Notes: generated by a model from the sequence alone, not told the origin. A DNA stretch of 64,000 nucleotides from Terriglobales bacterium (GCA_035487355.1 DATHMF010000115.1:53832-117831); one strand, 5' to 3'; shown: positions 1-8,737, counted from the stretch's first letter. Program-made: numbers and translations.

Positions 1-1670
1 GTCACAGCGCTGCTAAACCCGTTTGAAGGTGTCACGGTGGTTGTGTAAGTGGTGCTGTTCCCGGCTACCACGGTCTGCGAACTTGGCGATGCCCCCAGCG
101 AAAAGTCAGGAGAAGGAGGCGCTAACAATCCATACACGCACAGCTGGCCGGTGCCGGTGTTGGCAGTGCCGAAGCTGGACAGATACACCTTGCCATTGGC
201 AATGGTGGGCGGAGCCATCTTAGAGTAGTTGTTGCAATTGTCGCGGGCACTGTTTTGCAACGAGTTCCACAGCTCGTTGTTGATATTGTCGGCGTTAAAT
301 GCATGCAGCACGCCGGGCCGCGATGAGTGCCAGGCATCGCCACTGGCCATGATAGCCGCCCACACGATTCCGTTGGCATTCCCATTTGCGGAAATTGAGA
401 GCATGCCGCCGGGATGACCGGTGTTGGCCGTGGGCTGGATCATGAAGGGCGTAGTGTTGAATGTGCTGCCGTTGAATTTGTAGACCTTGAAGCGATCAGC
501 CTGCGGCCACATGTAGAGCATGGGGCCGTTCACGGCACTATTCCAGAACGCGAGGCTGTGCAGATGTTGCTTGTTGAAAGTGCCGGTCTGGAAGCTCTGA
601 ACGATCTGGTTGTCGTCACTGGGATGCACGTGGCCGAAATTGTTAGTATCTACGACATATAATTTTGCCCCCTTGCCGCCGCCGATCAGAAGATTTGTGC
701 CGGGAAGCAGCATGGGCCCACCGGAATTAACGTCCGCATCGGCGCCATCCAGCGTGGCATGGTCGTGTGGCGTGAACCAATCGAGCAAGTGCAAACTGCC
801 GGGGCTCAACTTCATGAAAGTTTCGCTGAAATTGTTGACCCCATCCCATGTGCCATTACTGGTAATGACATAGATGTTCCCGTTGACGTCCACAGCCGGC
901 CCCGTGCCCGAATGCCAGATGCTGTCGCCGTTGCCCGAGGTCGAGGTGTTGAAGGCCCCCACTTGCTGTAGCGTGTTGGCGTTGTAGGCGAGAAGGAATC
1001 CGTGGTAAATGCCTTGGTCGCAGTGTGACGAATAACCGATGTACACCACCCCGTTGGAGAGCAGCAATGCTGGCCGCTGATTTTCCTGCGATGCATTAAA
1101 GCCAGAGGCCGCGATTATCACCGGACTGCCTGAGCGTTCGATTCCGGTAGCGATATCCAGAGCGTGCAGTCGTTGCGTCGTGCCGCTCAGCGAAACCACG
1201 TAGAGGGTGTCGGTGTTGCCATCAATCACCGGGGTGCCGGTGACGCCGATATTGCCATTGATATCGGTGCAGCGGAAATGATTGGCCACTGGTGCGCCGA
1301 AATTGACGTGCCAATACGGAGCGGTGACGCTGGGGTCGTCGGCATCGAAAGCATAAACGCTATTGTGCATGGTGGTGACATAAACCACGTTGTGGGTGCC
1401 CGCGGCAATGCTGACATTGGTGGCAACCAGCGGCTGGCCATAAACCTGGTCGTCCACCACGCGCTTGAACAGCATGCCGAACTGGTTTACGTTCACGTTG
1501 GCATGCGTGAGAATGGTTTCATTGAGGTTGGCGCCGGTGCGTCCGTTGTCGTTGTGCTGCGTCAGGACATTCACCTGGGCAAAAGCCGGCAGCGCCAGCA
1601 AAAGTACGGCCGTTACTATGGTCCATCGGCGACAGGGGAGGGCATGGCTAGCAGAGAATCCTGTATTCAT
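1..1670 (-). CDS. Secreted beta-propeller (PQQ-like) / Ig-like protein, C-terminus outside the window
   Basis: The reading frame runs off the left edge, so about 556 N-terminal codons are visible. The ATG at 1670 follows a good GAGGAG Shine-Dalgarno about 9 nt upstream. Residues 1-31 form a signal peptide ending LPAFAQ. The mature part begins VNVLTQHNDNGRTGANLNET and continues as a propeller with strands such as NVVYVTTMHNSVYAFDAD, closely resembling the first 500 residues of the proteins at 25426 and 36698. It ends with the start of an Ig-like module (PDFSLGASPSSQTVVAG, then PSNGFSSAV). No dehydrogenase or hydrolase active site is visible, so the role of the propeller (binding, scaffold or enzyme) is unknown. 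It is divergent from the gene at 2032 and has a LacI-type palindrome upstream, which suggests sugar control. It may belong to a second carbohydrate locus left of the window. Confidence 0.85.
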   Translation of the reverse strand, partial: MNTGFSASHALPCRRWTIVTAVLLLALPAFAQVNVLTQHNDNGRTGANLNETILTHANVNVNQFGMLFKRVVDDQVYGQPLVATNVSIAAGTHNVVYVTTMHNSVYAFDADDPSVTAPYWHVNFGAPVANHFRCTDINGNIGVTGTPVIDGNTDTLYVVSLSGTTQRLHALDIATGIERSGSPVIIAASGFNASQENQRPALLLSNGVVYIGYSSHCDQGIYHGFLLAYNANTLQQVGAFNTSTSGNGDSIWHSGTGPAVDVNGNIYVITSNGTWDGVNNFSETFMKLSPGSLHLLDWFTPHDHATLDGADADVNSGGPMLLPGTNLLIGGGKGAKLYVVDTNNFGHVHPSDDNQIVQSFQTGTFNKQHLHSLAFWNSAVNGPMLYMWPQADRFKVYKFNGSTFNTTPFMIQPTANTGHPGGMLSISANGNANGIVWAAIMASGDAWHSSRPGVLHAFNADNINNELWNSLQNSARDNCNNYSKMAPPTIANGKVYLSSFGTANTGTGQLCVYGLLAPPSPDFSLGASPSSQTVVAGNSTTYTTTVTPSNGFSSAV

Positions 1671-2031
1671 TGGATCAATCTCCTCACAAGGAATCGTGAT
1701 GATTGTGCAGTATCGTGGTCGAGCAGCGCAGGGTGCGGGCAAGCGCCAATGGTGATGGTCAATACAAACTTCAAGCCGCTTTCAGTTTGCTGATATCAGC
1801 AAGCTCGTAAACGTTTACACGAATTTAGCCGTTTGTGTCAAAGCAAAACCTCTAAACAATGTCTTTGAAAAAACTCAATAGGGCGGGATGGGTCTTGATC
1901 GCTGGACTACAGGCTTCAGGAACTGCAGGATGAAAAATGCCTAATGCTGACCACAATTGCCTGTGACTCGTGCTCTGTGGCACTATTGAGTCCGCTTTTC
2001 ATCTATCACACATGTTCCGGAAAAACTCGAC
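1671..2031. other. Divergent intergenic region
   Basis: It separates the propeller gene (leftward) from the FN3 gene (rightward) and holds no convincing gene. The one recognisable element is the palindrome at 1807-1818. The ribosome site of the rightward gene is weak (GGAAAAAC). Confidence 0.6.
1807..1818. promoter_or_regulatory. LacI-family-like operator palindrome
   Basis: GTAAACGTTTAC is a perfect 12-bp palindrome with the central CG typical of LacI/GalR-family operators. It lies 137 bp upstream of the propeller gene start at 1670. No LacI gene is in the window, so the regulator is unknown. A chance palindrome of this length is possible, but the central CG and position favour an operator. 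Confidence 0.45.
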
Positions 2032-3189
2032 ATGAAATCAAAGCTAATCTTATTGGCATTTGTCTGCGGCATTGTGCTGGCGCTCGACGCGACGCCGGCC
2101 TGGTGCGCTTCTGAAGTGCAGAAGTCCACGGTGAATGATTCGCCTCAATCGGTGCGCGATCTGCGCGCTATCCGCAAGGGTGATAAGGTAACGCTGACTT
2201 GGAGCCAGCCGCGCGATATTCGTGACGGCACGTCGTCGGGGCAGCGCCATGTGAGCACAGCCAAGATATGCCGCGATGTTTCCTCGTCTCCACAAGTTTC
2301 CAATTCGGCGACGGGGAATTCGACTACCACTTGTGGGCAAGCGGTGGGTGAAGTTGACATTGACAAATCCGCGGGCGCGAAGGTAGAGACAGAAAAATCG
2401 GATAGCAGCGTTGCGCTCCGGTTCATCGACACGCTGCCAGAAGACCTGCTGAGTGCAACCCCACTACAGTTTGCAATCTACCGGGTTGAGATGCGTGACA
2501 AGCAGGGGCACAGCGCGGGGATTTCCAGCCCAGTTTCGGTTTCGCTCGTGCCCACGGTGCCGGCGAAAGGCCTGCATTTCTCGCTCGATGTGCATGGTGT
2601 CTACCTGATATGGGATGCGGACATGGGAGATCATCCGGCCTCGGTGCAGTTTGATTACCGTATCTACCGGCAGGAAAAAGATTCCCGCAAGAGAGTTGCC
2701 GTTCCATTCTTGCGTGCAGTTCTTCACCAGCGCGATGGCGAGCGATGGAGCGGAGTAGATACGAGCATCGAATGGGAAAAAACGTACACCTATTGGGTCA
2801 TGCCGGTGACCAGAGTGTATTCGGAAGGCCACCAACTCATTGCCGAAATCGAAGGAGAAGATTCCGCCCCGGTTCCAGTCGTGGCTCATGATGTCTTCCC
2901 GCCGGCTACTCCCGAGGGATTGCTGGCGTTGGCCAGTGAAATTCCTACAAGAAAGTTTGTTGACCTGATGTGGGCGCCGAACGCAGAGAAAGACCTCGCC
3001 GGATACAACGTTTACCGCCGCGAAAAAGGCGAAAAGTTGGCGCGCATCAATCCTGATCCAATCACCATGCTTTCATTTCAAGACACCAGCGTGGTAGCAG
3101 GCCATAAGTACTTCTACGCGATATCGGCGATTGACCTGCGCGGCAACGAAAGCAGCAAGACGGAGGAGAGTACTGAGGTGTCGCAGTAA
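2032..3189 (+). CDS. Exported fibronectin type III domain protein
   Basis: A 385-residue protein with a signal peptide (MKSKLILLAFVCGIVLALDA) followed by three FN3-like beta-sandwich domains at roughly 40-155, 160-290 and 293-383. The last is clearest: VDLMWAPNAEKDLAGYNVYR and later YFYAISAIDLRGNES are classical FN3 strands. A cysteine lies near the cleavage site (TPAWCAS), but the lipobox is poor, so lipoprotein status is uncertain. There is no catalytic domain. FN3 proteins of this type are usually envelope-located binding or spacer proteins. It converges with the TonB gene, with 26 bp between the stops. Its FN3 domains are unlike the near-identical modules at 25-50 kb, so it is probably unrelated to that system. 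Confidence 0.8.
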   Translation: MKSKLILLAFVCGIVLALDATPAWCASEVQKSTVNDSPQSVRDLRAIRKGDKVTLTWSQPRDIRDGTSSGQRHVSTAKICRDVSSSPQVSNSATGNSTTTCGQAVGEVDIDKSAGAKVETEKSDSSVALRFIDTLPEDLLSATPLQFAIYRVEMRDKQGHSAGISSPVSVSLVPTVPAKGLHFSLDVHGVYLIWDADMGDHPASVQFDYRIYRQEKDSRKRVAVPFLRAVLHQRDGERWSGVDTSIEWEKTYTYWVMPVTRVYSEGHQLIAEIEGEDSAPVPVVAHDVFPPATPEGLLALASEIPTRKFVDLMWAPNAEKDLAGYNVYRREKGEKLARINPDPITMLSFQDTSVVAGHKYFYAISAIDLRGNESSKTEESTEVSQ

Positions 3190-3215
3190 TGGAGCAGCGC
3201 TCAGTTCGTAGGTTC

Positions 3216-3917
3216 CTATGTTGGGAAGTGGAAGTAGACATCCTGCAGCGAGGCGATGGGCACACCATCACGGGTTGCCGGTTTGAAGCGCCAATCTGCC
3301 AGCGCACGAAGCACGAGCCCATCAATATTAGGTCCCATGCTCTGCAGCACCTTGGTTTGCACGATCTTGCCTTGTTCATCAATGGCGATCTCGATGATGA
3401 CATTGCCTTCCTGATGATTCGGTAGCTCAGCAAGCCTTGCCTTGGGATACGGGCCATAGACAGGCAGCGCAGGACGAATCTCCGATCCCGACAACTCGCC
3501 ATCAGGAGAGGTCCCGTACGTCTGGCCTGCCGGTGGAGCGGCAGAAGAGCTGTTCTCCGCCGCCTGGCTTGCGTTTCCCTTTGCGGGAACCTGGGGAGCA
3601 TAAGAGCGGGCCTTCGAGCGTGCTGGATTATTTAAATGGAGCTGGGCCGACTGAGAAGATGAATCCGACCTGGAGACGGTACGCTCGGCACTGGCTTCTC
3701 CGTCGTAGTGAGAATAAATGATTGACGTAGTTGTGCCGTTGCGTCCTGCGCGTACTTCCTTCACTTTTACGAAAGTAGGCGCCGGAGGGTGGACCACCAG
3801 CCACAAAATCAACACATGGAGCAACACGGAGGCAGAAATCCAGTATCGCCTGCCTTTTGAAGAAGGGCTTGGGGCGGAGGTGAACAGCGGTGATTCCTGG
3901 CGCTGACTTTCTTCCAT
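3216..3917 (-). CDS. Energy transducer TonB
   Basis: A 233-residue protein with the TonB layout: a short cytoplasmic N-terminus, one membrane anchor (WISASVLLHVLILWLVV, about residues 25-42), a low-complexity Ser/Ala/Pro-rich periplasmic linker, and a C-terminal TonB domain (about 150-233). The C-terminal domain contains GNVIIEIAIDEQGKIVQTKV and ALADWRFKPATRDGVPI, which match the family. It would couple the proton-motive force to outer-membrane receptors such as the one at 50442. No exbB or exbD lies nearby. The ATG at 3917 has a GGAAG site upstream. Confidence 0.88.
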   Translation of the reverse strand: MEESQRQESPLFTSAPSPSSKGRRYWISASVLLHVLILWLVVHPPAPTFVKVKEVRAGRNGTTTSIIYSHYDGEASAERTVSRSDSSSQSAQLHLNNPARSKARSYAPQVPAKGNASQAAENSSSAAPPAGQTYGTSPDGELSGSEIRPALPVYGPYPKARLAELPNHQEGNVIIEIAIDEQGKIVQTKVLQSMGPNIDGLVLRALADWRFKPATRDGVPIASLQDVYFHFPT

Positions 3918-3963
3918 ACCAGTTATGCTTCCATATTAGTTAATATGTGTAACTTCGAGAATG

Positions 3964-4803
3964 CTACTTGCTGCTTTTCAATGGTTCATTCAACGTTTCA
4001 TTCAGCAAGGCAGCCAACCGCAAGCCGGCCAGTGCCAGTCTCTCATCCAACATGCCAATGTTGGCTTTGTAATAAGCTTCATCCACGGAGGCCCCGTTTT
4101 CCAGGAAGGCCTGCTGCGCGTCGTGAAAAGATTCGTTCGCCCAATCCTGCGGCGTTCCGCCGGCTTTGGCCTGCAAGTTTTTGGACGCAATCAGTTGCTC
4201 GAGGTAAGCAACATAATCAGCCTCAGAGCGGCCGGTATGCTCGATGAGGTCAATATCCCAGACAAAGTGAAGATTGCAGGGCCAGTCGCCACACTGAGTC
4301 GAGCCAAATTCGGTTACGTGAATATCATTTCCTCCGCGCGCTTCGCCGATGGCGTGAAAAGGTTGGTGAACGTCTCCAATAAAGTGGACCAGAAACTTCA
4401 ATGCCTCTACGCGGTCGGATTGCGGCGCGTTTTTGTTGGCCAGGGTTTGCCGGAACATGTCAATTCGGTCAACCACGCAGTTATGGTGATCGTCTTTGGT
4501 GTAAGGACGGGTATCATTCGGTTGATAACAGTCACGCGCCTGAGAGAACCCGCTCGAATCCTTGGGAATATCAACAAAGTGCCAGCCATAGGTCTCGCGG
4601 CGCTGGCCTTTGATATCGTCCGCCCAGTTGGCGACATCGGCGAGATTCGTATTGCCGAGCAACAGCAGGACTTGTTGCCGGGCCGGGTCGGTGAGGTGAG
4701 CCTGAGCAATGGCTCCTACAATGCGGTGTCCCTTGGGGCCCCAGGCAAATAACTGAAGCGACGAGAGCGTAAGCAGAGCGAGAATAGCAGCAAACTTTTT
4801 CAT
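3964..4803 (-). CDS. Secreted S1/P1-type zinc nuclease
   Basis: About 279 residues from the ATG at 4803. A signal peptide (MKKFAAILALLTLSS...LFA) is cleaved just before WGPKGHRIVGAIA. The mature N-terminal Trp and nearby His are zinc ligands in the S1/P1 family. Further ligand motifs are visible: NWADDIK, YGWHFVDIP, LVHFIGDVHQPFHAI and GGNDIHV. Such enzymes cleave single-stranded nucleic acids outside the cytoplasm and help scavenge phosphate and nucleosides. In-frame starts at 4821 and 4851 would add a non-signal-like extension, so 4803 is preferred. It is convergent with nothing and 47 bp from the tonB start. Confidence 0.88.
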   Translation of the reverse strand: MKKFAAILALLTLSSLQLFAWGPKGHRIVGAIAQAHLTDPARQQVLLLLGNTNLADVANWADDIKGQRRETYGWHFVDIPKDSSGFSQARDCYQPNDTRPYTKDDHHNCVVDRIDMFRQTLANKNAPQSDRVEALKFLVHFIGDVHQPFHAIGEARGGNDIHVTEFGSTQCGDWPCNLHFVWDIDLIEHTGRSEADYVAYLEQLIASKNLQAKAGGTPQDWANESFHDAQQAFLENGASVDEAYYKANIGMLDERLALAGLRLAALLNETLNEPLKSSK

Positions 4804-5212
4804 AAACTTTTCTGGATACATGATATGCGATGGTATCAGGGTTATGCACATCGCTTCTATGCTATGCAGAATAATATGTTAGATAAGTTCCCGCTGAGAA
4901 TGAAAAATAAGACGGACAGTCGGCGGCATGCATTTTCATTGTATTACTTCGGTAACTTGAGGTTCGTGAGATGGCAATGATAGATTTCAAAACAGATTCC
5001 AATCCCCCCGCAGCGAATCGGTGCTGAAGTTGTCAGGAGAGCGCTGAAATGCCGGGCTAGACAAAATCGGGGGCGAGTCCAGCATTGAGTCCCACAGTTC
5101 ATGTTTCAACGCAGACGCGGCCTGTTTCTGGCAGCGGTGGGGGCACTGTTTTGCGCGCGCCATTTGATTTAGACTTGAAGTTCCAGATAAGAATCAGCAA
5201 CCGCCCTTATTT
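4804..5212. other. Intergenic region between nuclease and REC-PilZ genes
   Basis: 409 bp between divergently read genes. I find no credible gene, terminator or repeat. It presumably carries both promoters, but no element stands out. Confidence 0.5.
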
Positions 5213-5932
5213 ATGAAACTCAATTGCCTCATTCTCTGCGACGAACTCAAATCACTCTCGGTCTTGACGGCTGCCTTGGAGAAATGCGAGATCAGCCGGC
5301 AGATATGCACGGAGGTGGCTGAAGCCAAACATTTGCTGAAGACCTCTCGCGTCAACGGGGTGATTATAGACTGCGACGATTTGGAATCGGGCAAACAGTT
5401 CCTTCTGGATGTTCGTCAGGGCAAATCCAACCGCTCTGCCGTGAGCTTTGCCATTGTAAACGGCGAAACCAGCGTGCGTGATGCCTATGCCATGGGTGCA
5501 AATTTCGTTCTTGAAAAACCTCTTTCCCCTGATCTGCTGCTGCGAATGTTGAAAGCGGGAGTGGGATCCATGCTGGCCATGGAACGGCGCTCGTTTCGCC
5601 AGGTTTTGGACGTCGAGGCAACGGTCAAGAGCGAAACCGGGACACATCGCCTTCGTGCTTATAACATCAGTGAAAGCGGTATCGGATTGAAGAACGTTGA
5701 CGGGTGTTTAAAACCGCACCAACTGGTTACATTGACTTTTCGGCTGCCGGAGGAAGACACCAGGATGGAATGTAAAGGTGAGGTCGTCTGGGTCCGTGAT
5801 TCCGGAGACGCCGGATTAAAGCTCACACAGCTTCCAACATCGTGCGCCGAGAAGCTTCAAGTCTGGTTACATCGGGAATTTGACCAGCGCATGACAGGCT
5901 TATCGCCGGCATCCGCAAGAACGCGCAAATGA
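5213..5932 (+). CDS. Response-regulator receiver fused to PilZ domain
   Basis: 239 residues. Residues 1-115 form a receiver-like fold: LILCDE at strand 1, VIIDCDD with the likely phospho-acceptor Asp at strand 3, and FVLEKPLSPD with the conserved Lys at strand 5. Residues 123-225 form a PilZ domain with an RRSFR motif (RxxxR) and NISESGIGL (D/NxSxxG), the cyclic-di-GMP-binding signature. It probably links phosphorelay or c-di-GMP signals to an output such as motility or envelope behaviour. It stands alone, with no histidine kinase nearby. The ATG is chosen because it begins strand 1; the ribosome site is poor. Confidence 0.85.
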   Translation: MKLNCLILCDELKSLSVLTAALEKCEISRQICTEVAEAKHLLKTSRVNGVIIDCDDLESGKQFLLDVRQGKSNRSAVSFAIVNGETSVRDAYAMGANFVLEKPLSPDLLLRMLKAGVGSMLAMERRSFRQVLDVEATVKSETGTHRLRAYNISESGIGLKNVDGCLKPHQLVTLTFRLPEEDTRMECKGEVVWVRDSGDAGLKLTQLPTSCAEKLQVWLHREFDQRMTGLSPASARTRK

Positions 5933-5952
5933 TAGCTGCCAGACTGTAACAT

Positions 5953-6396
5953 CTACTGGACGTTCTCGAGTCTTGGCCTGCGCCCCTCAATTACCGCTTT
6001 GACTTTCTCAAGAAGTTCTAGCTTTACCAGCCGCGGGCGTAGCCACACTGAACTCTGAACCAATCCTCCTCCCATGCCTCCGGACACTCCACTCCCCAGA
6101 GGCAGGCGTTCGTAGAACAGATGTGCTGAAGAGGGATCACTCCACTTGAGTGCATCGAGGTCTTGCAGTAATTGCTGAAGAGATTCCTCACTACATCTGA
6201 CTATCGAAACAGGACAAACAACATAGATTTGCCCTCCTTCATCACCTTCGAGAATGACTATCCCCTGGGGATCTTGTTGTGCTTCTTTAAGCGACTTGAA
6301 CGAGACGTATTGCTGCCCAGTACTCTCGGCCTCCATCTTTCGCAATCCGGATTCATGACTCAACAGGATTTCTGGCTTAAATAACTTCTTCTTCAT
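5953..6396 (-). CDS. Conserved hypothetical protein downstream of tag
   Basis: 147 residues, soluble, with no signal or membrane segment. The N-terminus is basic (MKKKLFKPEILLSHESG), the middle is mixed alpha/beta (GIVILEGDEGGQIYVVCPVS), and a Gly-rich stretch (SGVSGGMGGG) precedes a charged C-terminus. I do not recognise a family. The ATG starts only 3 nt after the tag stop, so the two genes are almost certainly co-transcribed. That proximity does not prove a role in DNA repair. Confidence 0.65.
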   Translation of the reverse strand: MKKKLFKPEILLSHESGLRKMEAESTGQQYVSFKSLKEAQQDPQGIVILEGDEGGQIYVVCPVSIVRCSEESLQQLLQDLDALKWSDPSSAHLFYERLPLGSGVSGGMGGGLVQSSVWLRPRLVKLELLEKVKAVIEGRRPRLENVQ

Positions 6397-6399
6397 TGA

Positions 6400-7005
6400 T
6401 CAACTTTGTGTTCCTTTGTGCCCTTTGTGGTAAGACGTATCTTTGACCTCGGAGTAGCGAAAACAGCTCACCAGATGATCGTTCACCATGCCCGTCGCCT
6501 GCATGAAGGCATAACAAACCGTGGGGCCGGCGAAAGTGAAACCCCGTTTTACCAGGTCTTTGCTCATCTTTGTGGATTCGATGGTCTGAGCGGGAAGCTT
6601 TCCGCCGGCTCGCCATGAATTCCTGATCGGCTGCCCGCCGACAAACTGCCAGATGTAGGCGTCGAAACTGCCAAATTCCTTTTGCACTTGCAGGAACGCC
6701 TTTGCGTTGCGGACTGCGGCGCTGATCTTCAAGCGATTGCGAACGATACCAGGGTTCGCAAGCAGTCGAGACAGCTTTTCAGCTCCATACCTGGCCACCT
6801 TCCGTGGGTCAAAACTGCTGAATGCCTTGCGATAGGCTTCGCGCTTAGCCAGAATCGTGGACCAGCTCAGACCAGCCTGCGCCCCTTCCAGAATCAGAAA
6901 TTCAAACAGTACGCGGTCGTCATGTTGCGGGACGCCCCACTCTGTGTCGTGATAAGCGATCATGGCTTCTGTAGTTGCCCAACTGCATCGGCTGGTTGGT
7001 TTCAT
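6400..7005 (-). CDS. tag: DNA-3-methyladenine glycosylase I
   Basis: A 201-residue enzyme that removes 3-methyladenine from alkylated DNA, starting base-excision repair. The N-terminal RCSWATTEAMIAYHDTEWG and the C-terminal FAGPTVCYAFMQATGMVNDH, followed by SC, carry the Cys and His residues that bind structural zinc in this family. The middle holds the helix-hairpin-helix core (LILEGAQAGLSWSTILAKRE). The ATG at 7005 has AGAGGA 5 nt upstream; the 35 residues encoded further upstream do not fit the family. The last residues (YHKGHKGTQS) are encoded by a 9-bp tandem repeat and look like a recent C-terminal extension. Confidence 0.93.
   Translation of the reverse strand: MKPTSRCSWATTEAMIAYHDTEWGVPQHDDRVLFEFLILEGAQAGLSWSTILAKREAYRKAFSSFDPRKVARYGAEKLSRLLANPGIVRNRLKISAAVRNAKAFLQVQKEFGSFDAYIWQFVGGQPIRNSWRAGGKLPAQTIESTKMSKDLVKRGFTFAGPTVCYAFMQATGMVNDHLVSCFRYSEVKDTSYHKGHKGTQS
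6404..6430 (-). repeat. 9-bp tandem repeat (CACAAAGG) inside the tag 3' end
   Basis: On the minus strand three imperfect 9-nt units (CACAAAGGG, CACAAAGGA, ACACAAAG) follow one another and end 2 nt before the tag stop codon. They encode the last residues of Tag. From general knowledge such CACAAAGG runs recur in acidobacterial intergenic DNA; only this copy is seen here. Confidence 0.75.
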
Positions 7006-7572
7006 TCGATCCTCTATTGTTAACCTGTCATGTAATGCTATCGCGACTGGGATACGGAACGTAAGGGGTGACCTAGCAGCAAGGCATGATTTCTTCTGCG
7101 ATTGGCGCAAATGGCTGGAAAGAAAATTGATTTATTCCCCGGCATCTATTCAGCTCTAACAGTGGTATCACCGTGATATCAAAACCGTGATTTCCTGGGA
7201 ACTGTATGCCATCATTGTGCTGGAGGAGTGTTTTTACGGCGACTCATTAGAACGAACAGCATTCAAGAATGCGGGGACGTGTGCCCTCAAGGTTCTTTGA
7301 AAATTTGTTACGGGTAGATCGAACGCGCAGCAGAATGCTGGCTGAGTACCACTTTTACCTGCTCAGCTGGTCCCCACCCCAGACATCAACTTTCACCGCT
7401 AGATATGCGGCGATCAGCGCTGTTTCTAGGGTTTCACCCATTAGCAGCAAGTACCCCACCCCCCACCTACTGGGCCAAGGGCGAACCCTTAGAGGCGTCA
7501 CTCACGGCGTTTGCCGCTCCCGGGCACAGAATGGAGCTGTCACCTATTCACCTACTCAGAGTCGCGAACTTT
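7006..7572. other. Intergenic region, no gene recognised
   Basis: 567 bp between the 5' end of tag and the 3' end of the small CxxC gene. Open frames here have poor codon sense and no ribosome sites. C-rich tracts (around 7371-7380 and 7453-7467) stand out, making the minus strand G-rich, but I cannot assign a structure or RNA family. Confidence 0.45.
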
Positions 7573-7749
7573 TTACAGGTTGGGCAGCTTCATGGTTCCA
7601 TGGTGCTTGCGCTCCTGGATATGGTCCCAAACGAGCTGATCTGCTACCCAGGAGGCCTGCTTTTTGACCAACTCGGCGTTCTGAAAGTCCGGACCATTGC
7701 GGATGGCAAAGCGTTGGCCGCAATTGCCGCACACGATCGTCTCCGCCAT
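7573..7749 (-). CDS. Small single-CxxC protein
   Basis: 58 residues from the ATG at 7749 (MAETIVCGNCGQRFAIRNG). It has one knuckle-like CGNCG motif followed by a charged helical tail (WVADQLVWDHIQERKHHGTM). A longer TTG-initiated form to 7812 exists, but its extra residues look non-coding. No good Shine-Dalgarno precedes either start. It may bind zinc as a dimer or with a partner. It overlaps nothing and follows the RRM gene on the same strand. The function is unknown. Confidence 0.55.
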   Translation of the reverse strand: MAETIVCGNCGQRFAIRNGPDFQNAELVKKQASWVADQLVWDHIQERKHHGTMKLPNL

Positions 7750-7805
7750 AGCAGCGCCGGAGGGAGGTTCGGTCGGCGCCCGCAAACGTGTTGCAACGCT
7801 CGGCT

Positions 7806-8135
7806 TCACCAACGGGGCTCTCGACGCTGCTGAGGACCGCGATCGCCTTTTCGGCCGCCGCCACCGTCACGAAATCCGCCGCCCCGCTGAACTTGAGGTT
7901 TCGCCTCGTTGACGGTGAGCGCCCGTCCGTCCGATTCCTTACCGTTTAAGGCTGCCATTGCCTTTTCAGCTTCTTCGTCATTAGGCATGGAAACAAAGCC
8001 GAAACCGCGTGACCGGCCGGTCTCACGGTCGGTGGCGACGGTGGCGGTCTCGATGCTGCCAAAGGGTTCGAACAGCGCTCGAAGTTCTGGTTCTGTCATC
8101 TTGAAAGAGAAATTGCCGACGTAAATCTTCTTCAC
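7806..8135 (-). CDS. RNA-recognition-motif (RRM) RNA-binding protein
   Basis: 109 residues. One RRM domain covers residues 1-80: RNP2 is KIYVGNFSF and RNP1 is RSRGFGFVSM. An Arg/Gly-rich tail (RGGGFRDGGGGRKGDRG) follows, the layout of cyanobacterial-type cold-inducible Rbp proteins. It should bind single-stranded RNA in the cytoplasm. The GTG at 8135 is chosen because AAGGAG lies 7 nt upstream and the RRM starts directly there. A second RRM gene lies at 19363, without the Gly-rich tail. Its neighbour is a desaturase, a pairing that suggests low-temperature response, which is inference. Confidence 0.9.
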   Translation of the reverse strand: MKKIYVGNFSFKMTEPELRALFEPFGSIETATVATDRETGRSRGFGFVSMPNDEEAEKAMAALNGKESDGRALTVNEAKPQVQRGGGFRDGGGGRKGDRGPQQRREPRW

Positions 8136-8330
8136 TTTGCGACTCCTTAAATGTTGTGGTGCTTGGATTTGGCTGTTCTCAGCAGAAATAGGCAGGACAA
8201 AAATGGATAACGTGTCTATCCGAGTCGAGGACAACTGAAGGTGCTAGCCTTCATACTACACCTGAAAGCAATGCTGCGGCGAATAAATCACCGGGTGAGC
8301 CCGCATGAACGAGCCACTGCCGGCACGTCC

Positions 8331-8522
8331 TCATTTTTCTGAGTATCCGGTTGCGTCGGGCACGCTCGGTATACCTTCGTTGGGGCAGCCTTCATCAGAC
8401 ATTTGCAATGAAGCTTCCCCATCACGAGGAGGATTGCCGGACTGTTCAGGAAGCCGTGGGTCCGCACCGGGTGAAAGCGGAGTGCTCATGTCGCCAGGGA
8501 CCTTCTTTTTGTTGATACTCAT
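8331..8522 (-). CDS. Possible small Pro/Gly/Ser-rich protein
   Basis: A 63-codon frame (MSINKKKVPGDMSTPLSPG...) beginning 26 nt after the stop of the small basic protein at 8549. Its composition is Pro, Gly, Ser and Asp rich and probably disordered. The ribosome site is weak. It may be a co-transcribed small protein or a chance frame; no family is recognised. Confidence 0.35.
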   Translation of the reverse strand: MSINKKKVPGDMSTPLSPGADPRLPEQSGNPPRDGEASLQMSDEGCPNEGIPSVPDATGYSEK

Positions 8523-8548
8523 AGCAAACGTTCCAATCAATGCAAGAA

Positions 8549-8737
8549 TTAGCCGTTGGCGTGCGATCTTCTCAACTTCGCCCTATGGGTTGCGCGCTTT
8601 GCCTTCTTTCTAGCCTTTCTGGCCTCGGCAAATTTATCAACTGGGCCCGCTGGAGAAGCATGTTGCTGCTGGATGACTGGCGCCTTCTCGGGCGTTACCT
8701 CGGCTGAAGGATCTACTACTGTTACTGTTGTGCTCAT
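8549..8737 (-). CDS. Small basic helical protein
   Basis: 62 residues with an excellent ribosome site (AAGGAG, 9 nt before the ATG at 8737). The N-terminal half is Thr/Val/Pro-rich (MSTTVTVVDPSAEVTPEKAP). The C-terminal half is a Lys/Arg-rich helix (KFAEARKARKKAKRATHRAK), suggesting nucleic-acid or ribosome association. It sits just downstream of the desaturase gene on the same strand (47 bp) and may share its transcript. The function is unknown. Confidence 0.65.
   Translation of the reverse strand: MSTTVTVVDPSAEVTPEKAPVIQQQHASPAGPVDKFAEARKARKKAKRATHRAKLRRSHANG

Noticed and set aside
1164..1793. 209-codon plus-strand frame
   Set aside because: It is exactly antisense to the propeller gene, a high-GC shadow; the same happens repeatedly in 25-50 kb.
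7371..7467. C-rich tracts as a G-quadruplex on the minus strand
   Set aside because: The G-runs form two groups too far apart for one quadruplex, and nothing nearby explains a function.
7269..7833. Overlapping plus-strand frames of 130-140 codons
   Set aside because: Low-complexity translations full of Ser, Arg and Pro without motifs; part is antisense to the small CxxC gene.
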